Below are positions 56,396 to 64,000 of a stretch of 64,000 bases of DNA, piece after piece. Below the pieces are notes generated by a model. The model did no database searches and was not told the origin of the DNA. It saw only the letters and a program-made list of their open reading frames with translations. Numbering within the stretch: position 1 is the first letter of the stretch; every line of letters starts with the position of its first letter. Both the position numbers and the translations under genes were made by a program. The stretch lies in the NCBI RefSeq assembly GCF_014396385.1, contig NZ_CP060716.1, positions 124,001 through 188,000 of the forward strand, given 5' to 3'. The stretch comes from Leucobacter denitrificans. Its GTDB lineage: Bacteria > Actinomycetota > Actinomycetes > Actinomycetales > Microbacteriaceae.

Positions 56396-56723
56396 ACACC
56401 AGCACAACAACATTCCAAATTTCAAACAACCAAATAATAGTTCCGGTATTCAGTAGCTTCTCAGCACCAGAAGGTGCCTGAGCGTGCCACCCTCCTCTTG
56501 TCAACCAATGTGTGCGTCTGTCTGTATTACAGGCAAACCCGAGCATGCGTCGACAACGCTCGAGGGTGGCGCGACTGATTTATTTGAGTATTGCGGCACC
56601 ACGTTTGTCGTTGCGTGGGCATTTTTAACAAACCGCTACAGTATGGCTTTCAGTTAAGTGGTATAGTGCTTCAAGTACTCTCCAATCGGTACCCAATCTT
56701 CAACGAGGAGGAAATCTCTCATT
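56396..56723 (+). other. Intergenic region before the 99-residue gene
   Basis: No gene seen. It holds cluster operator site 4 (56636-56655), TATAGT (56662-56667) and a strong GAGGAGG ribosome site before the next gene. Confidence 0.5.
56636..56655 (-). promoter_or_regulatory. Cluster operator motif, site 4 (AACTGAA-N5-TACTGTAG)
   Basis: Weaker match on the minus strand. On the plus strand TACAGTA-TGGCT-TTCAGTT is followed after six bases by TATAGT, the same layout as at etfB. Confidence 0.5.
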
Positions 56724-57023
56724 ATGGCGATTAAAGTAGGCAGTCAACTGCGATCAACGGCTTCCAGCGTGCAGGTCGTTGTCGTGCGTGGCTCGGAGGC
56801 CGACGGTACTCTCGAGGCCGCCGGCGCTGAATTGACCCACGACGCCACAGCGAATAGTGCGCCCAACGCATCCGCAGGCGAGACCATTCAAGTGGGCAAG
56901 CGCTATGTAGACGCAGACTCAGGAATAGAGCTCTTGGTCATTGCAGCCGGGCCTGGCCCGATCGCTTTCAACGGACGAAACCTCACGCTGAAAGACTCCA
57001 AACCTCTCCCAGCTTCGGATTAG
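56724..57023 (+). CDS. Conserved small protein preceding acyl-CoA synthetase, unknown
   Basis: 99 residues, no membrane segment or cysteines. MAIKVGSQLRSTASSVQVVV, GETIQVGKRYVDADSGIELL and LTLKDSKPLPASD. Similar short proteins appear beside acyl-CoA synthetases in other actinobacteria, as far as I recall; no function is known. GAGGAGG precedes the ATG and the synthetase starts 9 bases after the stop, so it is first in that operon. Confidence 0.7.
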   Translation: MAIKVGSQLRSTASSVQVVVVRGSEADGTLEAAGAELTHDATANSAPNASAGETIQVGKRYVDADSGIELLVIAAGPGPIAFNGRNLTLKDSKPLPASD

Positions 57024-57032
57024 GGTGTCACG

Positions 57033-58520
57033 ATGAATATAACTTCTCTACTCGACATGTCTGTGACGGCAATGAGCGACCGGACCCTCATCGGTAACAA
57101 GGCCGACGGTTTAAGTCCCGCTGAGTTGCGTCGCCGAGCGCTTGCCGGTGCAACTTATATCCGTCAGAGCGGTGCCAAAGTCGTGGGATATTTAGGCGGT
57201 AACGGCCCTGAATTCCCGGTAGCGCTGTTTTCAGCGGCGTACGCAGGCGTTCCTTTTTTGCCCCTAAACTTTCGACTGAGTAACGAACAGTTAGATGAAA
57301 TTCTTGCTCGACAAGACGGCTTGTTGTTATTGACGAGAGATGCTCAACGAATCGAACAGGGTGCGTTGTCGCTCGACGACTTCGAGCTCATCGTCCGTGA
57401 TGGGGCTGAGGAAGAGGCGACACCGTCAGAAGCTGATGATATCGCCGTCATTCTCATGACGAGTGGAACTACAGCTGCACCCAAGAGCGCCTTGTTGCGG
57501 CACCAGAATTTGGCGTCCTATATCCTTTCATCCGTGGACTTCGCTTCAGCGGAGCCTGACTCCGCAACGATCGTGAGTGTTCCGCCGTACCATATTGCCG
57601 CGGTGGCTAATATGCTTTCGAACTTGTTTGCGGGCCGCCGGATTGTGTATCTTGATCACTTCACGGCGGACGAGTGGCTCGACGTTGTGCGCAGGGAAGG
57701 AATCACCAATGCTATGGTGGTGCCGACCATGCTCTCGCGTATCGTTCATGCACTTGAAGAGAGTGGCCAGGATGCTCCCGAGACGCTTCGCGGAATTTCT
57801 TATGGCGGGGCAAAAGTACCGACAACGGTTCTGCAACATGCGCTCGAAGCTTTTCCCAACGTTGGCTTCGTGAACGCGTATGGACTCACTGAGACTGCCT
57901 CGTCGATTGCGATTCTCGGTCCTGAAGACCACCGCACAGCGATGGCAAGTGACGATCCTGAGGTGCGGGCCCGTTTGAGCTCAGTGGGACGTGCGCTTCC
58001 TGGAGTGGAGATTCAGGTGCAAGACGAAAACGGTGAACCCTGCGCCCCGGGTGTCGAGGGGGATATCGTTGTCCGTGGCCCACAAGTGGCCGGTGAATAC
58101 CGCGAATCAGGTTCACTCGTTAATGAGGACGGCTGGTTTAGAACTCGAGACCTCGGATACATCGATTCCGAAGGTTTCATTTTTGTAAAGGGGCGTGCGG
58201 ACGATACCATCATCCGCGGCGGCGAAAATATTGCTCCCGCTGAAATTGAAGACGTGCTCTTCCGCCACGAGGCTGTTGCCGATGTCGCTGTAGCTGGCGT
58301 GCCCAACGACGAGTGGGGCTTTGTCATCGCGGCATTCATCGTAGTGAAACCAGGAGCGAGCCTCAGCAGTGACGAAGTGCGTGCCTTTGCTCGGCAGCAC
58401 CTCCGCAGTTCAAAGACTCCGGACGAGGTGCACTTCACCGATGAGATTCCGACGACTCCTACGGGTAAGGTCCTGCGACGTCACCTAGTCGACGGCTTAC
58501 TGGAGGGCGTTTCCAGTTGA
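57033..58520 (+). CDS. Acyl-CoA synthetase (AMP-binding, class I adenylate-forming)
   Basis: 495 residues. The phosphate loop is MTSGTTAAPKSALLRHQNL; YGLTETASSIAIL, GWFRTRDLGYIDSEGFIFVK and GRADDTIIRGGENIAPAEIE are conserved, with the catalytic lysine in PTTPTGKVLRRHL. It loads the pathway acid onto CoA. Substrate not inferable. Followed by the crotonase-like gene 76 bases later. Confidence 0.92.
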   Translation: MNITSLLDMSVTAMSDRTLIGNKADGLSPAELRRRALAGATYIRQSGAKVVGYLGGNGPEFPVALFSAAYAGVPFLPLNFRLSNEQLDEILARQDGLLLLTRDAQRIEQGALSLDDFELIVRDGAEEEATPSEADDIAVILMTSGTTAAPKSALLRHQNLASYILSSVDFASAEPDSATIVSVPPYHIAAVANMLSNLFAGRRIVYLDHFTADEWLDVVRREGITNAMVVPTMLSRIVHALEESGQDAPETLRGISYGGAKVPTTVLQHALEAFPNVGFVNAYGLTETASSIAILGPEDHRTAMASDDPEVRARLSSVGRALPGVEIQVQDENGEPCAPGVEGDIVVRGPQVAGEYRESGSLVNEDGWFRTRDLGYIDSEGFIFVKGRADDTIIRGGENIAPAEIEDVLFRHEAVADVAVAGVPNDEWGFVIAAFIVVKPGASLSSDEVRAFARQHLRSSKTPDEVHFTDEIPTTPTGKVLRRHLVDGLLEGVSS

Positions 58521-58596
58521 TTTGAGGTGTGTTCCGGTTACCAGCGTTTGCTCCCGGAACTCACCTATTTCTTCACGACTGAGAGCGAAGAGTCTT

Positions 58597-59673
58597 ATGG
58601 CCTTGCCGTTGCAGATAACTGTCGAGGATTTAGCTGCTGGCCGTGTCGATCGTCTGCTCGGCGACTACGACCCTGAGGCTCGAGAAATCGTTACGCTCGT
58701 GTCAGTTGATCACCCGGTCAGTACCGAGACACTGCACCGAGCCGCCGTTCGTGCTATGTCTACAGATCGTATCCTCATCGGAGTAGCTCGCCGGATGCTA
58801 CCGATGAGCTCGGATGTGGACATCTTGCTGGAAGAATTCGCTACTACCTTCGCGGTGAACGGTGGTGGAAACGACTCAGTGGTTTTCACCGATGAAGTGG
58901 ACGCTCGTGCAATCGGCCTTGCGGAGGCAGTCGCACGGAATCCACATAGCTCGACAATTTTTCTCGATACCCTCCGAGCCACTGCTTCCCTCGACGTACC
59001 CGATGCGCTCCAAGTAGAATCGCTCGCGTACTCAGCGCTCCTCGGAGGGGGAGAGTTCAGAGAGTGGCTAGCCGGGCGCGAGGCCCCCTCGTCGCCGCCG
59101 ATGGTAGCCGACCCCGTACTCGCGCGGCGCAAAGGCGATACGCTACATATCACTCTGAACCGGCCACAACGACGCAACGCCTACGGCGCACAATTACGTA
59201 ATGAATTGGTGCGTGCACTCACGATCGCCGAGGCGGACGAAAGCATTGAGCTCGTGATCGTTGATGGTGCTGGAACGAGTTTTTGTGCGGGGGGAGACCT
59301 CGCAGAGTTCGGCCTTGCTGCAAACCACAGCGAGGCTCACCTGATTCGCACCAGAGGCGGCGCCGGAAGGCTCGTCGACGCGTTACGAGACCGAATTAGG
59401 TTCGAGATTCATGGACCGTGTGTGGGGGCAGGCGTTGAGATACCTGCCCTTGCGGGACGTCTGGTAGCAGACCCTCACACCACATTCCTGCTGCCCGAGG
59501 TCTCAATGGGTCTTATTCCGGGAGCCGGAGGAACCGTGAGCCTTCCGAGGCGCATCGGTCGGTGGCGTTCTTTCGCGCTATGTGTCACTGCTCAGCATAT
59601 CGACGCCGAACAGGCACTATCCTGGGGCCTCGTTGACGAGGTACGTCCGAGGGAAGCCGCAATAGAGTTATAG
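58597..59673 (+). CDS. Double crotonase-like protein (enoyl-CoA hydratase/isomerase family)
   Basis: 358 residues from the ATG at 58597. The C-terminal part (about 175-358) is a normal crotonase: LHITLNRPQRRNAYGAQLRN, FCAGGDLAEFG, GPCVGAGVEIPALAGRLVAD, EVSMGLIPGAGGTVSLPRRI. Residues 1-170 look like a second, degenerate crotonase unit (GLAEAVARNPHSSTIFLDTL, VESLAYSALLGGGEFREWLA), without a readable oxyanion hole. The true C-terminus is short compared with other crotonases (ends EVRPREAAIEL), so the trimerisation helix may be missing. Confidence 0.82.
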   Translation: MALPLQITVEDLAAGRVDRLLGDYDPEAREIVTLVSVDHPVSTETLHRAAVRAMSTDRILIGVARRMLPMSSDVDILLEEFATTFAVNGGGNDSVVFTDEVDARAIGLAEAVARNPHSSTIFLDTLRATASLDVPDALQVESLAYSALLGGGEFREWLAGREAPSSPPMVADPVLARRKGDTLHITLNRPQRRNAYGAQLRNELVRALTIAEADESIELVIVDGAGTSFCAGGDLAEFGLAANHSEAHLIRTRGGAGRLVDALRDRIRFEIHGPCVGAGVEIPALAGRLVADPHTTFLLPEVSMGLIPGAGGTVSLPRRIGRWRSFALCVTAQHIDAEQALSWGLVDEVRPREAAIEL

Positions 59674-59725
59674 CGGAACGAGCGCCCTGTTACGAGAACA
59701 CACTCGACATGTGGGGCGATGGGCC

Positions 59726-60430
59726 TTAGCCAGAGGTTTCCTCGAGGATACGGGCGGCTTGCTCAAGCGCGAGCCGAACACCGAAGGCGAAGCTCTCGTC
59801 GTCTGCCATATCGAGCATCGCATCGTGCTCCGAGATGAGGCCGACGAGAATCGGCATATTTTCGACGTCAATGAGGGATAGCTGCGAAAGACCGACCGGA
59901 GGAGTCTGGTTGACTTGACGCATGCGTTCGGTAATGATGAACCCGCGCGTGTACAGTGAGAGCGAGGAGTAGAGAAACCACGCTTGCCTAGCGGTGAAGC
60001 CCGCCTTGGTCAAGTACGCGAGTATGCTCTCAATCCCGCGGTACACCCGGTGCGTCGAAGGAATGCTGTAGCTCGAGGTGCGCATGAGCACGAGATCTGT
60101 CAAAACGTTGGCATTCTGATGCGAAGCCCGGTCAGCTGAAAAATAGGATAATAGGAATTCTTGCCAGTCTTCAGGCTTCCATCCCTCAGTCGTCGGCAGT
60201 TGATTCTGCAGAAACGTCGTCGCTTGAGTCGTCATCTTACGGAGGAGATCGTCTTTGCTGCGAAAGTACCAGTAGATACTCGTCACACCGATTTCGAGAT
60301 GGCTGGCGAGCACCGGCATACTCAAATTGTCAAGGCCATCTCGTTCAGCGACAATGAACGCGCCTGCTAGGATGTCTTCGGGTGAGATAGAACCGCGCTC
60401 GCGACGTTTGCGCGTAGCGTTTGAAGTCAT
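59726..60430 (-). CDS. TetR-family regulator (paralog of 44253-44948)
   Basis: 234 residues from the ATG at 60430, with GGGAGG eight bases upstream. HTH: RRERGSISPEDILAGAFIVA, NLSMPVLASHLEIGVTSIYW, YFRSKDDLLRKM, nearly the same as the first TetR. The ligand domains are more different. It may bind an acyl-CoA intermediate. The perfect palindrome at 60557 lies upstream, and either TetR could be the reader of the TACCGTA operator. Confidence 0.9.
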   Translation of the reverse strand: MTSNATRKRRERGSISPEDILAGAFIVAERDGLDNLSMPVLASHLEIGVTSIYWYFRSKDDLLRKMTTQATTFLQNQLPTTEGWKPEDWQEFLLSYFSADRASHQNANVLTDLVLMRTSSYSIPSTHRVYRGIESILAYLTKAGFTARQAWFLYSSLSLYTRGFIITERMRQVNQTPPVGLSQLSLIDVENMPILVGLISEHDAMLDMADDESFAFGVRLALEQAARILEETSG

Positions 60431-60556
60431 GGTAGATTCCTCCCTTAACAATGGCGTATGACCGCCCTGGCGTTTAGCGGCTTGAGAGCGTACCTGATGC
60501 CCACTGCATCGAAATGCACATATGAAAAGCCTCCAAACGACTCTACCGAATCAGCC

Positions 60557-60571
60557 TATCACTTTGTGATA
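60557..60571. promoter_or_regulatory. 15-bp perfect palindrome, candidate TetR operator
   Basis: TATCAC-TTT-GTGATA lies between the carboxyltransferase gene end and the TetR start, about 127 bases before its ATG. Confidence 0.45.
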
Positions 60572-60596
60572 TGCCTTATTCGACCGTCTGCTGGTC

Positions 60597-62020
60597 TTAA
60601 GCGTGCGTCGATGCGGCCTGAACTGCGCGATCCGGCCGGGTATTGCGGTTCCCGATCCTATCGGGATGAAGGGCAGCGGTGATCGCTGATCGCACGTCAT
60701 GAGGGTTCTCGGGTAAGACCGCGTCAACGAAGCCATACTCATAAAGCTGGGATGGAAGAGGGCGAATTGCCTCCGCAAAATCAGCTGCTCGCTCGGAGTC
60801 GCGGTAGATGACGGCCGCGCCTGCTTCTGGGCCGATGACGGGGAAGATCGATCCTTCGAGCATGTATAGGGTATCGGTGTGAGCGAAGGCGATCGCTCCG
60901 CCGCTTCCGGCTTCACCCACGACCAACGAAACGCTCACGCTGCGTAGACTCGCGAGTGCGACCAGCACCTCAGCGATCTCGTTCGCGATACCCCTGCTTC
61001 AGACGATGGTGAGGGGTCAGCGCCTGGTGTATCAATGATGGTGAGCACGGGAAGCTCCAAACGGTCAGCCAAGGTCACAGCGCGTCGAGCTAGACGGAAA
61101 TCGTCGGGACCTGGGAGGGAAAGGGGACCGCCGCTACGATCCCGGTCGAGCGCAATTACGACGACACGGTTGTCGCCAATATTGGCAATCCCAGCGCGAA
61201 GCCGCGGGCCAGGTCCGTTCAGTTCGACCCAGCCGTCCGTGATCCACGCTGCCCATTCGAGCCCTGACGGGCGTTGGGGTGCCCGGCTTGCAAGCACTGC
61301 GTCCCAAGTTGTGGTCGCGGGCGCGGGAGGAGTGGGCCCTGGGTGGTCCGTGGTGAGAGCGGGTACTCCGTCACGGACACCAAGGGCACGTTCGAGCCAG
61401 GTAAGTTGTTCTTCTTCAGGAACGATCGCGTCAATGAGGCCATGAGCCAGCGCAGACTCTGCCGTATGCGATGTTTTTGGCGGGAAATGCCCGGTTACTG
61501 TGTGCACAACGCGGGGTCCTCCGAAGCCGATCGTGGCACCAGGGCTCGCCACGCGGACATCAGCCGTGTTACCCCAGGACGCGAAAATACCGCCAGCACT
61601 TGGCGAGCGGAAGGCAGACGCGCTCATCAAACCGGCCGCGCGGTGGGCAGCGACGGCTGACGCGGTGCGGGTCATTTGTGTGAGAGCGAAGTATCCCTCC
61701 TGAAGCCGAGCCCCTCCGCTGCTGATGATCTGGGCGATGGGGAGACCGCGTTCCGTAGCTCTGCGGTAGGCGCGCACCATTCGTTCACCCGTGACAGTAC
61801 CTAACGTCCCGCCCGCACGAGCAAAATCGACCTCGATGAGGACGTAATCGCCCAGAGGCCCGTGAACAAGCCCCGCACGAAGCGATTCGTCCCGTGCGTC
61901 TACAGGTTCCGCGCCCGGGAAATTGAGAGGATCGGAGGACCCAAGTTCGGCATCCCATACCTCCGAGAAGGGCAGCATAGTCGTTTCTGGTTCGAGAGCG
62001 ATCGAGGTTTCCTGTGTCAC
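60597..62020 (-). pseudogene. Fused acetyl/acyl-CoA carboxylase carboxyltransferase (beta-alpha), single-base frameshift
   Basis: The N-terminal beta half (residues about 30-230: GERMVRAYRRATERGLPIAQ, IISSGGARLQEGYFALTQMT) and alpha half (VVVIALDRDRSGGPLSLPGP, LPVLTIIDTPGADPSPSSEA) read through to 60991. There a C4 run should be C5 for the frame to continue. Beyond it the conserved LVALASLRSVSVSLVVGEAG, SGGAIAFAHTDTLYMLEGSI and GFVDAVLPENPHDV follow in the other frame to 60597. Either the gene is dead or the base is missing from the sequence. It lacks the four-cysteine zinc ribbon of AccD. The biotin carboxylase partner is not in the window. Confidence 0.85.
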
Positions 62021-62072
62021 TGATGGTCCAATCGTGCGAGTGGCGGCGTTGCGATCCTTGTCTAGTTGAGTC

Positions 62073-62092
62073 TACCGTAAGAGCAACGATAA
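62073..62092 (+). promoter_or_regulatory. Cluster operator motif, site 5 (TACCGTA-N5-AACGATAA)
   Basis: Upstream of the minus-strand carboxyltransferase gene. On the minus strand TACGGTA is followed after eight bases by TAGACA, a possible -10. Confidence 0.5.
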
Positions 62093-62175
62093 GTCATTCG
62101 AGTCGAATCTTGAGACGGGAACGGGGCCTGAAGTCTACCTCCAGGCCCCGTTCGATCCGTATGTTCGTTCTCGAG

Positions 62176-62607
62176 TTACGAGGTGGGGAAGAGCAACGTT
62201 GCGCTTCCCGGGGCGAGCTTGTCTCCCGCCTCATCTTCCGTCCATATCTCAAGGTTCACAACGGTCCCGTCTTCCGTGGCGTCCATTGACGACACCGTGC
62301 CCTTCACGGTGACCAAACCACCCAAGTTTGGCTTGCGGAACTGACAAGAGACCGAGGTGATGCGTGCTTGCTCACCGGCCCAGTCTCGTAACGCATTGTG
62401 GATATACGCGAACTGCAAATTTCCCATGCCGAAAGCACCGTCATAGCCGGCTTGCTTTCCCGCCTCGTTGTCCATGTGGATCGGCACGAATTCGTCATTC
62501 ACCGCGGCGTACCGGTTCCACGTAGCGAAACCGGTTTCGCGAGTGTACGGTGTAATTTCGGTTCCAACATTAATGACGGAACCTGAAGCGTCGGTAGTGT
62601 GTGTCAT
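62176..62607 (-). CDS. MaoC-type (hotdog) hydratase, catalytic subunit candidate
   Basis: 143 residues. The hydratase-2-like motif is WNRYAAVNDEFVPIHMDNEA, with the Asp/His pair (D-x4-H), then GAFGMGNLQFAYIHNALRDW. MaoC hydratases add water to enoyl-CoA with R-stereochemistry. It lies 24 bases downstream of a second, FAS1-type hotdog gene, the arrangement of heteromeric hydratases such as ChsH1/ChsH2. Confidence 0.88.
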   Translation of the reverse strand: MTHTTDASGSVINVGTEITPYTRETGFATWNRYAAVNDEFVPIHMDNEAGKQAGYDGAFGMGNLQFAYIHNALRDWAGEQARITSVSCQFRKPNLGGLVTVKGTVSSMDATEDGTVVNLEIWTEDEAGDKLAPGSATLLFPTS

Positions 62608-62631
62608 TCTTCTTTTCTCTCTTACGTTGGT

Positions 62632-63147
62632 CTAATACCGAAGGAGGGTCGTGTCCACGCGCTTAACCACGTCCCCATGTTGATTCGTCCATTCATCGCT
62701 GAGGACGGTAATCAGCATCTGGCCGAGGCGGCTCGTGCGTTCCGTGTAACTACTCAGTCGATTAACGCTTGTGATCGTGTCACCAGGACGAATGGCAGTT
62801 GAATAGGTCGCCACCATCCCCCCATTGAGCATAAATTTTAGACCGGGGCCCTCGACGCCGATCTGCTTCTCCGTGCTATCGGGATCGTTTTGATCGCTAT
62901 CCACGGCATCAGGGTGCTGGCGCGAATCGACCACGGCCCAAGCGAACGGATTGAAATCCTCTGGCGCGACGACAGCATTGGTATCCGTGGAGAGATACCG
63001 CTTTGGAGGAGAAGCAGGCCAGTATGTTGCGAGAGCCCAGCGTCGAATATCTGAATCCGATACCGGGTAGCTCACGCGACGACTGATCTCCGTACCGACG
63101 GCGTTATGCATCGCCTCGGAGATGTGTGTTGAGGTTTCGGTTCCCAT
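62632..63147 (-). CDS. FAS1-like (MaoC N-terminal-type) dehydratase subunit
   Basis: 171 residues. RRVSYPVSDSDIRRWALATY with WPASPPKRYL, FNPFAWAVVDSR and LKFMLNGGMVATYSTAIRPG, DTITSVNRLSSYTERTSRLG are typical of the FAS1_DH/MaoC-N family. This half usually binds the acyl-CoA and lacks the catalytic D-x4-H. Paired with the MaoC gene at 62176 to form a heteromeric enoyl-CoA hydratase (inference from known pairs). Confidence 0.85.
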   Translation of the reverse strand: MGTETSTHISEAMHNAVGTEISRRVSYPVSDSDIRRWALATYWPASPPKRYLSTDTNAVVAPEDFNPFAWAVVDSRQHPDAVDSDQNDPDSTEKQIGVEGPGLKFMLNGGMVATYSTAIRPGDTITSVNRLSSYTERTSRLGQMLITVLSDEWTNQHGDVVKRVDTTLLRY

Positions 63148-63182
63148 GGAATCCCTTCCTGATCGTGGTGGAGTCGTATTTG

Positions 63183-64000
63183 TTAGGCGAATGCGGAGAC
63201 AAAATGCTCAAGTTGGCGGATCGTGCGGCACTCGAACGCGCCTGTGCAGTGCGTAGCGTACTCGCTTGCGACCGAGTCACCTTCGTTCCACATGCTTTTT
63301 GCCTCCGGGTTGAGGAAGTAGACGCTCGCTGCTCGCTGGCGAATCATATCGAGTGCGTCTACGTGAGGGTCCCGGTAATTATTTCGAGCATCCCCAAGAA
63401 TGAGAACTGTCGTCCGGGCGTCGATTGCGGAATGATGGTTCTCGCTGAACAACCGGAGAGCATTGCCGTAATCTGAGTGGCCGTCAACGCCATAGCCGCG
63501 CCGCTCATCGTTAATGCGACGCGTGGTTTCGACGATAGTAGATGTTGTCGCGATCAGATCGGTCACCTCTGAAAGTCCATCGACGAATACGAAGGAGCGT
63601 ATGGACGCAAAGTGAGACCGTAACGCATAGGTGAGTTGGAGCGCGAAACTGGCAAAACTTGCAACAGATCCAGAGATGTCTGCGAGCACTACGAGTTTTG
63701 GTTTCGGCGGGCGGCTTGGCCGAAACCGGAGATCGACCGGAGCCCCACCGGTCGAGATTGAGCGACGAATGGTAGTGCGAATATCAAGAAACCGGGGAGT
63801 GTGTGACTGTTGTGTGGTTGCAAGCGCAAAACCTAGCGCGCGCCCCAACGGCTCCACCACTTGTTCCATGTTGTGGATTGCTTCGCCCGAGGCTGTAAGA
63901 AAATCAACGTCTTCAGGGAGCGGGTTACGAAGCGTCGATGCGACCGCGTCTGCCCCCCTGTCCTCAACGAGGCGGCGACGTACCTCGCTCTGGAGTATAC
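63183..64000 (-). CDS. CoxE-like VWA-domain protein, 5' truncated by window edge
   Basis: The minus-strand frame is open to the right edge, so the N-terminus is outside. Visible part: SEVRRRLVEDRGADAVASTL, LPEDVDFLTASGEAIHNMEQ, then TIRRSISTGGAPVDLRFRPS and the VWA core LVVLADISGSVASFASFALQ with the MIDAS DxSxS, DGHSDYGNAL and VLILGDARNNYRD. CoxE-type proteins act with MoxR AAA+ ATPases in assembly of metalloenzymes. The MoxR partner is probably just outside. It precedes the two hydratase genes on the same strand. Confidence 0.85.
   Translation of the reverse strand, partial: ILQSEVRRRLVEDRGADAVASTLRNPLPEDVDFLTASGEAIHNMEQVVEPLGRALGFALATTQQSHTPRFLDIRTTIRRSISTGGAPVDLRFRPSRPPKPKLVVLADISGSVASFASFALQLTYALRSHFASIRSFVFVDGLSEVTDLIATTSTIVETTRRINDERRGYGVDGHSDYGNALRLFSENHHSAIDARTTVLILGDARNNYRDPHVDALDMIRQRAASVYFLNPEAKSMWNEGDSVASEYATHCTGAFECRTIRQLEHFVSAFA

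Noticed and set aside
56486..56570. Inverted repeat GCCACCCTC / GAGGGTGGC as a terminator after the cytochrome b gene
   Set aside because: The loop is about 67 bases and there is no T-run; too weak.

Overview
The window looks like a chromosomal segment of a high-GC Gram-positive actinobacterium, most likely Micrococcales and plausibly a Microbacteriaceae such as Leucobacter. This is inferred from the gene families (gatCAB, clpS-DUF2017, IS1249-like transposase, HspR/Hsp20, GTG starts) and from several apparently leaderless genes with a -10 hexamer six bases before the start codon. No tRNA, rRNA or CRISPR array was seen.

Region 1 (1-17.3 kb) is ordinary core genome: a cysteine desulfurase tail and mnmA (sulfur delivery and tRNA thiolation), ligA, a Tag-type glycosylase, gatCAB, a glutathionyl-hydroquinone-reductase-like protein, glpK-glpD, dinB, and the minus-strand set LmbE-like deacetylase, DUF6328, zincin metallopeptidase, clpS, DUF2017, plus a secreted 3D-like protein.

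Region 2 (17.3-38.8 kb) is an accessory island. It carries three P1B metal ATPases with three different membrane metal motifs (CPH, TPC, CPG), CsoR, a Crp/Fnr regulator and a copper-chaperone-like protein with an FNR-type box. It also has an HspR-like/Hsp20 locus, an ABC transporter with a TetR regulator, and a pile of insertion sequences and gene remnants (CopA tail, ankyrin gene, IS3 tails, IS481 tail, TRAP permease tail). Three copies of one small double-helix-turn-helix cassette are spread through it. Each copy begins at the same invariant 15-mer, 6-10 bases after a different stem-loop. This is the best candidate for an undescribed element.

Region 3 (38.8-64 kb) is a large acyl-CoA catabolic cluster: a thiolase-like protein lacking the usual cysteine overlapped by a DUF35 gene, two CaiB/BaiF proteins, a double-hotdog thioesterase, an MFS exporter, two paralogous TetR regulators, hydrolase, EthD-like protein, aldehyde dehydrogenase, a double acyl-CoA dehydrogenase, crotonases, etfBA with a membrane cytochrome b, acyl-CoA synthetase, a frameshifted fused carboxyltransferase, two MaoC-type hydratases and a CoxE-like VWA protein. 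The gene set fits beta-oxidation of a branched or cyclic acid that ends in aldolytic C-C cleavage, as in steroid side-chain degradation; the substrate is not known. A 20-bp operator-like motif (TACCGTA-N5-TACNGTAA) recurs at five promoters in this cluster and suggests one regulon.
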